Shown here: positions 1-7,300 of the stretch, one piece after another
How positions within the stretch are numbered: position 1 is the first letter of the stretch
Layout: each line of letters opens with the position of its first letter
From: Hyphomicrobiaceae bacterium
Lineage (GTDB): Bacteria; Pseudomonadota; Alphaproteobacteria; Rhizobiales; Hyphomicrobiaceae
DNA: 61,825 nucleotides
Reading direction: 5' to 3'
Assembly (NCBI GenBank): GCA_022844225.1
Contig: JALHMC010000022.1
Span: 1 to 61,825 of the forward strand
Made by a program: the position numbers and the translations under genes
The notes under the pieces: model-generated
Databases searched by the model: none
Seen by the model: the letters and a program-made list of their open reading frames with translations, nothing else
Told to the model about the DNA's origin: nothing

Positions 1-162
1 GCGCTGGAGATCTGGCAGCGATTTGCGATTCGCAGCGTCTTTGCCTCCGGCAACATCGATGATGCGCTCAGGCAGCGGGCCGCCGTCGCTGAGCCGTTCG
101 GCTTCATCAGGAAGCCGTATTTGGCGAGCGAGGTGGTGGCGCTCCTTACTGCGAAGAACTAG
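1..162 (+). CDS. Response regulator receiver domain, C-terminal fragment cut by window edge
   Basis: The reading frame is open from base 1 to a TAG at 160-162 and gives 53 residues. The end reads PFGFIRKPY followed by a short helix, which matches the conserved Lys-Pro turn between beta5 and alpha5 of CheY-like receiver domains; this Lys contacts the phosphorylated Asp. The protein ends right after alpha5, so it is a stand-alone receiver or the receiver end of a hybrid kinase. The start and phosphoacceptor lie outside the window. The call rests on this short tail only. Confidence 0.6.
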   Translation, partial: ALEIWQRFAIRSVFASGNIDDALRQRAAVAEPFGFIRKPYLASEVVALLTAKN

Positions 163-205
163 GGCAAACTCAGTCGACGTGAAGAATTGATATTGCTGAA
201 TAGAG

Positions 206-459
206 ATGACCGAATTCAGCGCAAACCCCAGCCGCGACGACGTCGTTGCTGGCTCCTCTGCCCGAGCGGAGGGGCCACAATCATGCCGTCGCCATGGCCG
301 GGACCATAATCGCTGAACTAAGGGCGGCGGCGGAACAAGCGTTGGCCGGAGACGCTGAAGCGCGAGATCGTGGCGGCGACGCTCGTGCCCAGGGCATCGG
401 TTTCGATGGTGGTGCGCCTGTACGACGTCAATGCGAACCAGGTCTTTGCGTGGCGCAAT
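206..459 (+). pseudogene. IS66-family tnpA relic (frameshifted)
   Basis: In frame 1 from about 322 the translation includes RWPETLKREIVAATL and YDVNANQVFAWRNL. This is the helix-turn-helix part of the small IS66 accessory protein TnpA. An ATG at 206 opens a plausible N-terminus that stops at 314-316, and the HTH part is in another frame, so at least one frameshift is present. Similarity stops at about 457, where the sequence passes directly into a broken ABC transporter. No IS ends were recognised. This is a dead fragment. Confidence 0.65.
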
Positions 460-1443
460 CTTTTGACGCTGCTGATCGGATAACTGAGGCCTTGAGCGGT
501 CCCCCTCCTGCTCGGCGCGCCCAAATACCTGACAGGCGAACTCACGCTCGGCTCGCTGATGCAGGCTGCTGCGGCATTTGTGCAAGTCCAGGTCGAATTG
601 AATTGGCTGGCTGACAACGCTGTGCGACTTGCCGATTCGTTTGCATCATCAAACCGGGGGATGCAGCTATCCGAAGCGATTGACCGTCTTGAGACGAGCG
701 TCGCCTCCTCCCGGCCGGGTGACAACATCACGCGGGGCGCCAGCCCTGACGATCGGCTGCATCTACGTGAACTCAGCATAGCGCTGCATGACGGGAGGCT
801 CATGATCGACAATGCCGAAGCCATAATATCGCCAGGCGACAAAGTTTTGATCAAGGGGGATTCAGGCACGGGAAAGAGCACACTCATCCGCGCTATTGCT
901 GGATTGTGGCCTTGGGGGAGTGGGGACATATTAACGCCGCCAAACGCAAGTATCACCTTTATTCCTCAGCAACCGTATTTTCCGATAGGGACACTGCGTA
1001 ATGCAATCCTATTCCCGCGAAGATCGGAAGATCCATCCGACGAGGTCATTCGAGAAATGCTGACTCGTTGCGGACTCGAACATCTCAATGGGCGGCTCGA
1101 CGAAATCGACCAATGGGGCTCGATCTTGTCGGGCGGGCAGCAGCAGCGCCTTGCCTTCGCTCGCGTGCTAGTCCAGCCGCCCGACATCCTCATCATGGAT
1201 GAACCCACAGCCTCGCTCGACGAACTCAGCCAGTTCAAATTGATGGAGTATATGCGCGACCTGCTCAGCGACACCATGGTTCTGCACTCCGGTCACCGCC
1301 CCGGGCTTGAGCGCTTTCACAATCGAGAGATACGCCTAGTCCGCTTGAATCAGGACGGCCCTGCAACCACTGCGGAACGCGGAACGACGGCGAGAGAGCG
1401 GCTCTGGCACTACGTTCAAGATCGGCTCGCAAAAAAGCATTGA
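460..1443 (+). pseudogene. SbmA/BacA-like ABC transporter, 5'-truncated
   Basis: The intact part (ATG at 559, 294 residues) carries the end of an ABC_membrane_2 domain, then an ATPase domain with Walker A GDSGTGKST, signature LSGGQQQRLAF, Walker B ILIMDEPTASLDE and the H-loop SGHRPGLE. This layout is the fused exporter family related to SbmA/BacA and YddA. The frame upstream (LLTLLIG, then AVPLLLGAPKYLTGELTLGS) is also family-like but holds TAA at 481-483 and TGA at 493-495. The N-terminal membrane segments are missing and replaced by an IS66 tnpA relic. The remaining ATPase half could be translated but cannot transport alone. Confidence 0.7.
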
Positions 1444-1802
1444 CACCTTCTGGCTGGGAGGGGGCAGGGTCATCCGTCAATTGTCGGTGTCATTGAGAGA
1501 CTGGCGCGTTGATGCGGCCGTCCCTGTGGCGATCTCGGTAATAGGCTCTCGCACGTCCTCCACGGTCGCGGTGCGAAGGGTAAGGCCATGGCGGGCCAGA
1601 GTGGAGATAAAACGCTCAGCTGTGATTGCAAAGTTGGCACGGCATGCTGCGACCCGAGGCCCCGAACGACAGTCTGCTTCGTCCGCTACCTACAAATCGC
1701 TCTGCCTCTACGCGGTGCCAAATCAAGGTGGAAGTTATTGCGGTGATCGTCATTGGCTTCGGGGCCAAGAACGCAGCGGCCCGACTTAAATCAGATGATC
1801 AC
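1444..1802. other. Gene-free stretch in decayed island
   Basis: No convincing gene is visible. A minus-strand open frame across about 1470-1660 reads ITAERFISTLARHG and TVEDVREPITEIA. It vaguely resembles a helical recombinase or transposase segment, but it has no clear start or partner. It is left unassigned. Confidence 0.3.
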
Positions 1803-1964
1803 TCAACGCTTGGTCGGGTCCGGCGTTGGAACGTCTGGCTCTGGATCGGGATCAATGATTGGTAACGGTGGCTCGGGCTCCGTTGGAGGTAAATCCGGCG
1901 GCCGGGGAATCGGCGGAGGAGGAACGATCGGTTCCGTCGGCTGATCAGAAATTCCTGGCGTCAT
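1803..1964 (-). CDS. Small proline-rich hypothetical protein
   Basis: This 53-residue ORF is dominated by Pro and Asp/Glu (PIPRPPDLPPTEPEPP and PDPEPDVPTPDP). The ATG at 1964 has a good GGAGG site about six bases upstream, which argues for this start over a longer open frame. It has no signal peptide or membrane segment and is probably disordered. Small acidic Pro-rich proteins of this kind are often annotated in rhizobia without a known role. The opposite strand is also open and Gly-rich because of the composition, so coding is likely but not certain. Confidence 0.4.
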   Translation of the reverse strand: MTPGISDQPTEPIVPPPPIPRPPDLPPTEPEPPLPIIDPDPEPDVPTPDPTKR

Positions 1965-2174
1965 CGGTGGCCTCCGTCGCGAACGCGCTGAAGTCATTTC
2001 AAGTGCGACCGTCTTGTTTACGAAGCCCCGCGCACGCCCTTCGGTTCCTTCCCGCATTCCCTTCCCGCGACGTCAGCCGGCCCGCCTCTGAGCTGGCTAA
2101 AAAAGGCCTGATGCGACTGCATAGAGCTTGGACGGCTGAGACTTAATTCATCTACTTTGACTTTGCGGTCGGAA

Positions 2175-2588
2175 TTAAGCGAGATCGTGTCCCAGGCGGT
2201 GGTGTAGGTGGCCAGTCATGGGCCGAACTCGATGATCGGCTCGGGCCGCATGCTCAGGCCGCCGCGATGCGCTTTGGCCGAGCCTGTGGATCATCGCTGA
2301 TTTGGGCGAGCTTTTCCAGACGACCCTGAGCAAGGGCCTCGGCGTTCTCACGGCTGCGGGACCGGAATTAATGACGACCCACCGGTTAAGCTCAGCGGGT
2401 ATGCCGAATGCCGCCGGGTTCCCAACCGATGGCCAGCGGCAGTGGCCCCGCGCGACAGCCTCGGCTGCATCCTCGGGCAAATGGCTGTCCAGCGCTTCGG
2501 TTTCGAAGCCGAGCGCCCAGCGGCCTTCGCTATCGCTCGCGATGACGAACGTGCCGGCAGTCGTGGAGTGGACAAAAAGCCGTGGCAT
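2175..2588 (-). CDS. Hypothetical protein, possibly with a damaged C-terminus
   Basis: This 137-residue ORF was not recognised. The first 75 residues look like a compact protein: a beta-rich start (MPRLFVHSTTAGTFVIAS), an acidic helix with PEDAAEAVARGHCRWP, then FGIPAELNRWVVI. The remainder is Arg/His-rich, low quality and unlike a folded domain. A frameshift after about residue 78 is possible, which would leave a short intact gene with an aberrant tail. No clear ribosome-binding site precedes the ATG. It sits among transposon debris. Confidence 0.35.
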   Translation of the reverse strand: MPRLFVHSTTAGTFVIASDSEGRWALGFETEALDSHLPEDAAEAVARGHCRWPSVGNPAAFGIPAELNRWVVINSGPAAVRTPRPLLRVVWKSSPKSAMIHRLGQSASRRPEHAARADHRVRPMTGHLHHRLGHDLA

Positions 2589-3226
2589 GGACGCATACCG
2601 CTGCCTAGAACGCGAGAAGTGACCAGCGTGGCAGAGACCTCTGAAGGGCGCGTTACCGAAACAGTTGAGCCCGGTTGGGAATGCCTGAGGAAAGACAGCG
2701 TCAGAGCTAGACCGGCTGCCCCGCGACGTTGGCTGATCACGAGAACAATGAGTTCAAGGTCCAGCCGATATGCCGGCGGTGCTGGCTCACGGGGCCCGTC
2801 GTTTCGCCTCGGCAGCTCGACCGGTTCGGACTACCCATCACGTCGCCTATTCCCGCCGTTGAGGCGCGGCAGCGTTGTGCGCGATACGGTGAGCGAGCGG
2901 GTTATCTGAGCATCCTCAATCCGGCCGTTTCGCCCGGATGTCGGGATTAGGAGCCCCCTTCTCCCACCCAGCGTGCGGCCGCACAGCCGCGTGCTGGCGT
3001 CGTTGTATTCGACGTCCTGCGTGACGATCGGGCCCCTGTGCTGGCGCCGCCGTGGTCGGCGCAGCGACCGCACATCCAGGTCAGGGCGCCGGCAAGCTTT
3101 TGAAAGGCATCGAGTTCGCCCAAAAATTTCAATCCAGCAGCCTGTTAGCTCAAATCCGGAACCAGTTGTCGCTAACGCTCCTTTCCATTGAAAGGCGATG
3201 TCGTCGAGCCGAGTCCGGAGGCTCCT
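2589..3226. other. Gene-free stretch in decayed island
   Basis: Only short overlapping frames are present and none was recognisable. A minus-strand piece around 2840-2945 reads DAQITRSLTVSRTTL. It resembles the second helix of a resolvase-type HTH, but it is too short to assign. The region looks like eroded mobile-element DNA. Confidence 0.3.
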
Positions 3227-3538
3227 ATGGGGAGTGTAGTGAAGTTGAAGCTAAAGCGGCAGCCGCGGCTACCGGAGCCAGAGCTGGGCCTCATGAACCG
3301 TCTGATCGCGAGTAGCAAAGTGCAACGTCGCGGCGGTTGGGCCGCCCGAGGGGAGCCGAATGGTGTCGTCATTTTGCGCGACGGCGAGCCTCTGGGAGTC
3401 TGGACGTACTGGGGCGAGCGCTATCACTACACCACGTCCGAACTTGGTGTGGGCGTACTGATCGCTGCGAATGTTGAGGAGGCGCATACGTGGACCGTCG
3501 CGCTCCTGGGCAGGAGATCGGGACGTGAAGAGACGTAA
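3227..3538 (+). CDS. Small hypothetical protein of rhizobial type
   Basis: This 103-residue protein has no recognised domain. It opens with a basic stretch (VVKLKLKRQPRLPEPE), continues LMNRLIASSKVQRRGGWAARGEPNGVVILRDGEPLGVW, and ends with a region containing VEEAHTWTVAL. The ATG at 3227 is preferred over 3188 because a GGAGG sits five bases upstream. The regular pattern of hydrophobic strands suggests a real folded small protein. Similar short ORFs near rhizobial transposon relics come to mind, but this is memory, not a search. Confidence 0.5.
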   Translation: MGSVVKLKLKRQPRLPEPELGLMNRLIASSKVQRRGGWAARGEPNGVVILRDGEPLGVWTYWGERYHYTTSELGVGVLIAANVEEAHTWTVALLGRRSGREET

Positions 3539-3682
3539 GCTGGCGAACTTCCTGGCCGGCTTCAACGGTTCCGGCGCATCGGCGCCCTGACCCAGCCGCC
3601 CCGCTGCCGACTCTTCGGCGGCGGGGCTCGCCGGCTGGCGGAGAAGTCGGGTTCGCCGACCCCAGGGTCGTCGGGCGCTCTC

Positions 3683-3853
3683 GTGCCTGTGACGATCACC
3701 TCAGAGCCGGAGCAAGAGGGCGCCACGCGACCGACGCCCGCTCATTCGGACACCATCGAGATCGAGGTCGGCGGCGATTGCCGCATCCGTGTCGGATCGA
3801 GCTTCGACGGCCGTGCTTTGAAGCGTGTTCTCGACGTGCTGAGGAAGCGATGA
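3683..3853 (+). pseudogene. IS66-family tnpA C-terminal relic
   Basis: From a GTG at 3683 the frame encodes 56 residues ending IEIEVGGDCRIRVGSSFD, then GRALKRVLDVLRKR and TGA. This matches the conserved C-terminal strand-helix of IS66 TnpA. The N-terminal HTH half is missing here. Its stop overlaps the tnpB start in an ATGA arrangement, as in intact IS66 elements, so it is the 3' end of one tnpA joined to its own tnpB. Confidence 0.7.
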
Positions 3854-4177
3854 TCCCGGTTCCTTCCGGCGTGCGCGTGTGGCTCTCGGTCGGGCGCACC
3901 GATATGAGGCGCGCATGAACGGGCTAGCGCTGCAGTTGCAGGAGACGCTCGGCCGTGATTCATCGCCGGCGATCTCTTCGTGTTTCGCGGGGCGCGGGAC
4001 CTGATCAAGATCCTCAGGCATGACGGACTAGGGCTCTCGCTCTGTGCCAAGAGGTTGGAGCGTGGCCGGTTCGTTTGACCGGCGGTCGCCAGCGGCAGCG
4101 TATCGATATCGTCCGCGCAGCTGGCCTACATGCTCGACGGGATCGATTGGCGTAACCCGGTTCACACATTCCGCCCC
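3850..4177 (+). pseudogene. IS66-family tnpB relic (Orf2), frameshifted
   Basis: The start MIPVPSGVRVWLSVGRTDMRR is the hallmark N-terminus of IS66 TnpB. Later pieces MNGLALQLQETLGRD, RDLIKILRHDGLGLSL, CAKRLERGRF and SAQLAYMLDGIDWRNP complete the usual length of about 110 residues. They lie in different frames: single-base losses are visible near 3915 (TGA at 3916-3918), near 3957 and near 4077. No tnpC transposase follows. The element is inactive. Confidence 0.8.
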
Positions 4178-4214
4178 GAACGCGCGGGATAGTGCCGCTT
4201 TCCGGAGGCAAGAG

Positions 4215-4661
4215 ATGGCGGACTATGATTCCATCGCCGCCACCCGATATCCAGACTACTTTTCGCGCGTCCGAGAACGAATGGCTCTCGGCCTCCAGGT
4301 TCTGCTGTTCAAGAAGCAGAACCGCCCTCTGGACATGCTGACGCTGTTAGCCGGCCGTGATCGGATCATTGCAAGAGACTTCGGCATGGACTATTCCGTC
4401 GGTCGAGACTTGAACCTCTACTTTCTCGCTATGTTGAAGACGATTGAGTACGCCATTGAGCGAGGGATCCATACTCTCGACCTGGGCGCCACGACATATG
4501 CCACCAAGCTCCAGTTTGGCGGGCGGTTGGATCGCAAGTGGATGTATGTGCGTTTCCGGATTGGGATCGTGAATACAGTCTTGCGACAGTTGGTATCTTT
4601 GTTCGGCTTTGAACATAACGACCCCGAGCTTGCGCACCTACGTCAAGCCAAAACAGGTTGA
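4215..4661 (+). CDS. GNAT-type acetyltransferase (Acetyltransf_6/BioF2-like), C-terminal part
   Basis: This is a 148-residue product. Residues around 55-100 (MDYSVGRDLNLYFLAMLKTIEYA, then DLGATTYATKLQFGG) match the acyl-CoA binding half of FemAB/BioF2-like GNAT proteins, which are normally over 300 residues. The N-terminal half is absent, and the gene abuts the end of the tnpB relic, so insertion of IS66 probably truncated it. A GGAGG seven bases before the ATG at 4215 could still drive translation of the remnant, but catalysis is doubtful. An open frame continues upstream to 4044 through transposon sequence and is not thought genuine. Confidence 0.5.
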   Translation: MADYDSIAATRYPDYFSRVRERMALGLQVLLFKKQNRPLDMLTLLAGRDRIIARDFGMDYSVGRDLNLYFLAMLKTIEYAIERGIHTLDLGATTYATKLQFGGRLDRKWMYVRFRIGIVNTVLRQLVSLFGFEHNDPELAHLRQAKTG

Positions 4662-4938
4662 ACCGATACGCCGCTTCGGCTCGCATGGCTTGTCTTGCTC
4701 CGCGTGCTCGGCAACCGATAGCATTTCGTATTGCCGGAATACCAGTCGCCAAGTTGACTGTGCCTCGCGTCGAGGGCTGGTTGCTGTTTGCGATCAAGCT
4801 CACAGTCCAGGGAGCTAGATCACGCATAGCGCGGAGTGGCGTTGAGCTCGCCCGCCGGTCTGGACACGGGGCGGCGACCTTACCGGCGACCGTCATGCTC
4901 GACGGCGCGCTGGTCTGGGTGGCTAAGGAATATATCCC
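4662..4938. other. Gene-free stretch
   Basis: Only short frames are present. One plus-strand frame (4658-5026) contains KLTVPRVEGWLLFAIKL, but it overlaps the better-supported membrane ORF at 4939. Nothing was recognised. Confidence 0.25.
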
Positions 4939-5211
4939 ATGCACACTCATGGCGTGGTCCGAGTGGCCTGGTTCTTACCGGAAGCACTCGTTGGCTTCTT
5001 GCCACTCTCAGTTTTTTTGGCAGTGAAATCAGTGACCGGCATTCCCGGCGGCCACCTGACGCTCGTAATTCATGTTCTCATGACATCTGTGTCAGTTCTA
5101 ATCGTTCGTCACTTTGTCCCACCCTCGTACCTAATCCCCGTCTGGTTCATGGGGTACTTTGCTGTCGGGCTATTGCGGACGTTGGCTAAGCTCTGTGTCA
5201 TGATGTTTTGA
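4939..5211 (+). CDS. Small hydrophobic hypothetical membrane protein
   Basis: This 90-residue protein has three hydrophobic stretches, near residues 10-30, 42-58 and 64-82, each long enough for a membrane span. An AAGGA lies about nine bases before the ATG. No family was recognised, and no catalytic or metal motif is seen. It may be an intact small membrane protein or the tail of a larger one lost in the rearranged DNA upstream. Confidence 0.4.
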   Translation: MHTHGVVRVAWFLPEALVGFLPLSVFLAVKSVTGIPGGHLTLVIHVLMTSVSVLIVRHFVPPSYLIPVWFMGYFAVGLLRTLAKLCVMMF

Positions 5212-5350
5212 ACGGAGGCGGGTCCGCAGCCTCCCAGTCGCGAAGGCTGCTTCTTCTTCGCCGGCTTTGCGAGCCACTGACTGAATGAGGGCGTTGTTTA
5301 AACGCTTCGCAGGGGGCTTCGAGCGCGCGTCCCAACGTGCGGAGCCACGC

Positions 5351-5461
5351 TTATAGCGCCTTGGCGTCGGCGGTGTTCTCCAATCGCGACAGCGTCGGCT
5401 GGCTCATCAGGTCGACGCGGGTCTCCGGCGCGCGGCCGCAAGCGAAGTTGAAGGCCGGATC
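5351..5461 (-). pseudogene. IS1380-family transposase relic
   Basis: The minus-strand frame reads DPAFNFACGRAPE, then LMSQPTLSRLENTADAKAL and stops. The SQPTLSRLEN motif with the preceding DPxFxxAxGR is characteristic of IS1380-family DDE transposases, where about 350 residues with the catalytic core should follow. Only this N-terminal segment survives. The frame extends upstream to 5575 through unrelated sequence. Confidence 0.65.
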
Positions 5462-5580
5462 TGGGGCCCGCCCCAAATGCCGAACGAAGTCGAGATTGAA
5501 GTGAACATCGCCCGCCCTGATAGAAAAGCGCCCCGACGTGGGCGTCACTGACCTCGGCGAGCCCTCTATGTTCATCTGCC

Positions 5581-5664
5581 CTGATTACGCACACGTTCGC
5601 CGACATGGTGCTGACGCGCACGATGATGATCGCTGCGGGGACAAGGACTGCGACGACATCGACA
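5581..5664 (+). pseudogene. Second IS1380-type transposase scrap, opposite strand
   Basis: In the plus-strand frame 5581-5640 the translation ITHTFADMVLTRTMMIAAG resembles the N-terminal helix of IS1380 transposases. This segment normally precedes a YED..D motif; here DCDDIDT follows in another frame (5641-5664). In an intact element it would sit directly upstream of the piece at 5351-5461. The two are now on opposite strands, which implies an inversion or two separate insertions. Confidence 0.4.
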
Positions 5665-5755
5665 CGCGTGGGTTCAATCGAGGGTCTAGGGAAGGGCGAT
5701 TGCCGACGCGTTAGGTTGTTAGCGCCGCGATCTGCCCTCGATCACCTGAACACTG

Positions 5756-5783
5756 TTGACTAACATACTGAACTACGTTAAAT
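5756..5783 (+). promoter_or_regulatory. Candidate sigma-70 promoter for the double-glycine peptide gene
   Basis: TTGACT (5756-5761) and TTAAAT (5778-5783) are separated by 16 bases, 34 bases before the ATG at 5818. The segment is AT-rich relative to its surroundings. It is the best -35/-10 pair seen in the island. A start site would fall near 5790. Confidence 0.45.
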
Positions 5784-5817
5784 TGCAGATGCGATTTGAG
5801 ATAACAGGAGATTTGTT

Positions 5818-6012
5818 ATGCAGGTTGGCTCAAAGACGATCATCCGTCCGAACGACATCCGCGAACTGTCGGCCGTTGACTTCGAAGCAGTTAGTGGAGG
5901 GAGCGCGTGGGAGGGCACGAAAGCCACCATGGACTACATCCACAAGACGGCCGCGTTAGGTTTTGTGGTCATTTTAACGACCGCCACGGTGGTGGGGGCC
6001 ACCGGACGCTGA
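5818..6012 (+). CDS. Putative bacteriocin-like peptide with double-glycine leader
   Basis: This is a 64-residue precursor. Residues 17-28 read LSAVDFEAVSGG, which fits the LSxxELxxIxGG leader cleaved by C39-peptidase ABC exporters (hydrophobic at -12, -7 and -4, acidic at -8, GG at -2/-1). Cleavage after Gly28 would release a 36-residue core that begins SAWEGTKATMDY and has one hydrophobic helix near residues 46-60. AGGAG lies 8-12 bases upstream, and a sigma-70-like promoter precedes it. No C39 transporter, immunity gene or modification enzyme was recognised in the window. The match to the leader consensus is seen directly; function as a bacteriocin or signal is inferred. Confidence 0.6.
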   Translation: MQVGSKTIIRPNDIRELSAVDFEAVSGGSAWEGTKATMDYIHKTAALGFVVILTTATVVGATGR

Positions 6013-6439
6013 TGGCGCGCGCGTTGTTTCGGAGCAGGCGCGGGTGAGGTCGGGCTATACAATCGAAAGCGCGGCCCGGAAGTCGAGAATATCTGCCCCT
6101 TCTTGCGAATCCGAATGCGACCCGGAAGGATCGGTCGACTGCGATTGCCGCACTTGAAGAGGCGCAACGCCGGCTCGACCCGCTCCTGACGACCCTGAAA
6201 GAGCAGCGCAGGTAGAGGCGGGGAGTGGCGGCGGCATCCGGAGTCCGGACGAGGTCCGACCGAGGAGGAAGCGGCGCGACTGGGAATCGTGGGCCCGGAC
6301 GTGTCGTTTGTGTGGCTAGAGCACGGGTGACAACCGTAGGAGATACCGATATCCCAACTCTTCCCAGAGCCGAACGGCCGCGATGTGCCGATGATCGAGC
6401 TCATCGCTCGCGCTCCCGATCGCGCGAGAAGAGCCTCCC
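6013..6439. other. Gene-free stretch in decayed island
   Basis: Long frames exist on the minus strand, but they run through the ligase and integrase relics and have no recognisable content here. No tail-to-tail terminator or RNA was recognised. Confidence 0.3.
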
Positions 6440-6887
6440 GCGTTCGGCGTTGGCTGCGCGCCAAGCCGAAGTCTTGACCTTCAACCACCCGCAGCGGGGC
6501 CCCGAACGGTAGGGCGCATCGCGGCGCTTTTAGACGACGCCCTTCAGACCCATCAATTCGGCCTTGGCCAGGAGACGATCGCCGTCCTCGAATGCCTCGA
6601 CCAACCGGACGGAAGGATGCCGGTGAATCCCGAGTTGGGCCTTGAGCGGTGCCTTGCGGTTCGTGAGCGGGTCTTGCCCAAAGTCGATGCCGTCGAGGTG
6701 CAGGAGGTCGAAAACATAGAGACGTAGGTTGTGCCGCCGGCCGCGATATGCAGCGCGCCGAAATCGGGCATCCCGTCCTCTCCGATCGCCACGAGCTCGC
6801 CATCGAGAATGGCCGACGACGCCGGCAAGGATAGGAGCGCGGCCGTGATGGCCGGAAACCGTCGGTGCCACTCGGAAGCTGTTCCGC
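6440..6887 (-). pseudogene. ATP-dependent DNA ligase (LigD-like) relic
   Basis: Minus-strand pieces in successive frames read WHRRFPAITAALLSLP, AILDGELVAIGEDGMPDFGAL, then YVFDLLHLDGIDF, EDGDRLLAKAELMGLKGVV and SKRRDAPYRSG. Together they form the middle of an ATP-dependent ligase nucleotidyltransferase domain, including the DGE motif and the ending GVVSKR. At least two frameshifts separate them, near 6720 and 6530. The catalytic KxDG lysine segment and the OB domain are missing. LigD-type ligases act in non-homologous end joining; this copy is dead. Confidence 0.65.
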
Positions 6888-6971
6888 GAGCGTCGATGAG
6901 ACAAGGGCGATTGAGGCGCCGTTGTCTAGGGCGTGACTGGCATGCGCATGCCGAAACGTTTGTGGCGACAT
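6888..6971 (-). pseudogene. Tyrosine recombinase (integrase) C-terminal relic
   Basis: The frame MSPQTFRHAHASHALDNGAS followed by IALVSSTL matches the catalytic HxxR region (box II) of XerD-like phage and island integrases. It breaks off where the GH of the final motif is expected and runs straight into ligase sequence. It lies about 165 bases from the tRNA-Thr 3' end, where integrases of tRNA-borne islands usually sit. The N-terminal and core-binding domains are lost. Confidence 0.6.
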
Positions 6972-7136
6972 CTCTCGCTCAGTGCCGGCTCGTCGGGCCC
7001 GGCTTTTGCAATGTGGGCCGGAGGAGACATTGGATCGTCCGATTGGCCTCCCGCATCGGAATGGTACATGAAATGGTACAAATTCCTTGTTGCAGCGTAG
7101 ATTTGGTTAGGCGGATCAGCCACTTCTAGGCTTTTT

Positions 7137-7212
7137 TGGTGCCGCAAGAGGGACTCGAACCCCCGACCCCCGCATTACGAATGCGATGCTCTACCGGCTG
7201 AGCTATTGCGGC
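7137..7212 (-). tRNA. tRNA-Thr (anticodon CGU)
   Basis: The complement folds as a full cloverleaf. The acceptor stem GCCGCAA/TTGCGGC is perfectly paired. The D stem is GCTC/GAGC. The anticodon stem TCGCA/TGCGG carries the loop TTCGTAA with CGT at positions 34-36, and the T arm has GTTCGAGTC. CCA is encoded. It reads ACG codons. The 3' end points toward the decayed island at lower coordinates, which fits use as an integration site. Confidence 0.95.
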
Positions 7213-7300
7213 CAACGCCTCGAGCAGGCCATCCGCCTGCCCAACGTTCGGGTTGGTTCATAGCGGCTCCCCTCGATCGAGGCAAGCACTGCCGTTGCGC

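Noticed and set aside
7200..7300. Possible duplicated tRNA end marking the island border
   Set aside because: No second copy of the tRNA-Thr 3' end was seen in bases 1-7136, so the outer border cannot be placed.
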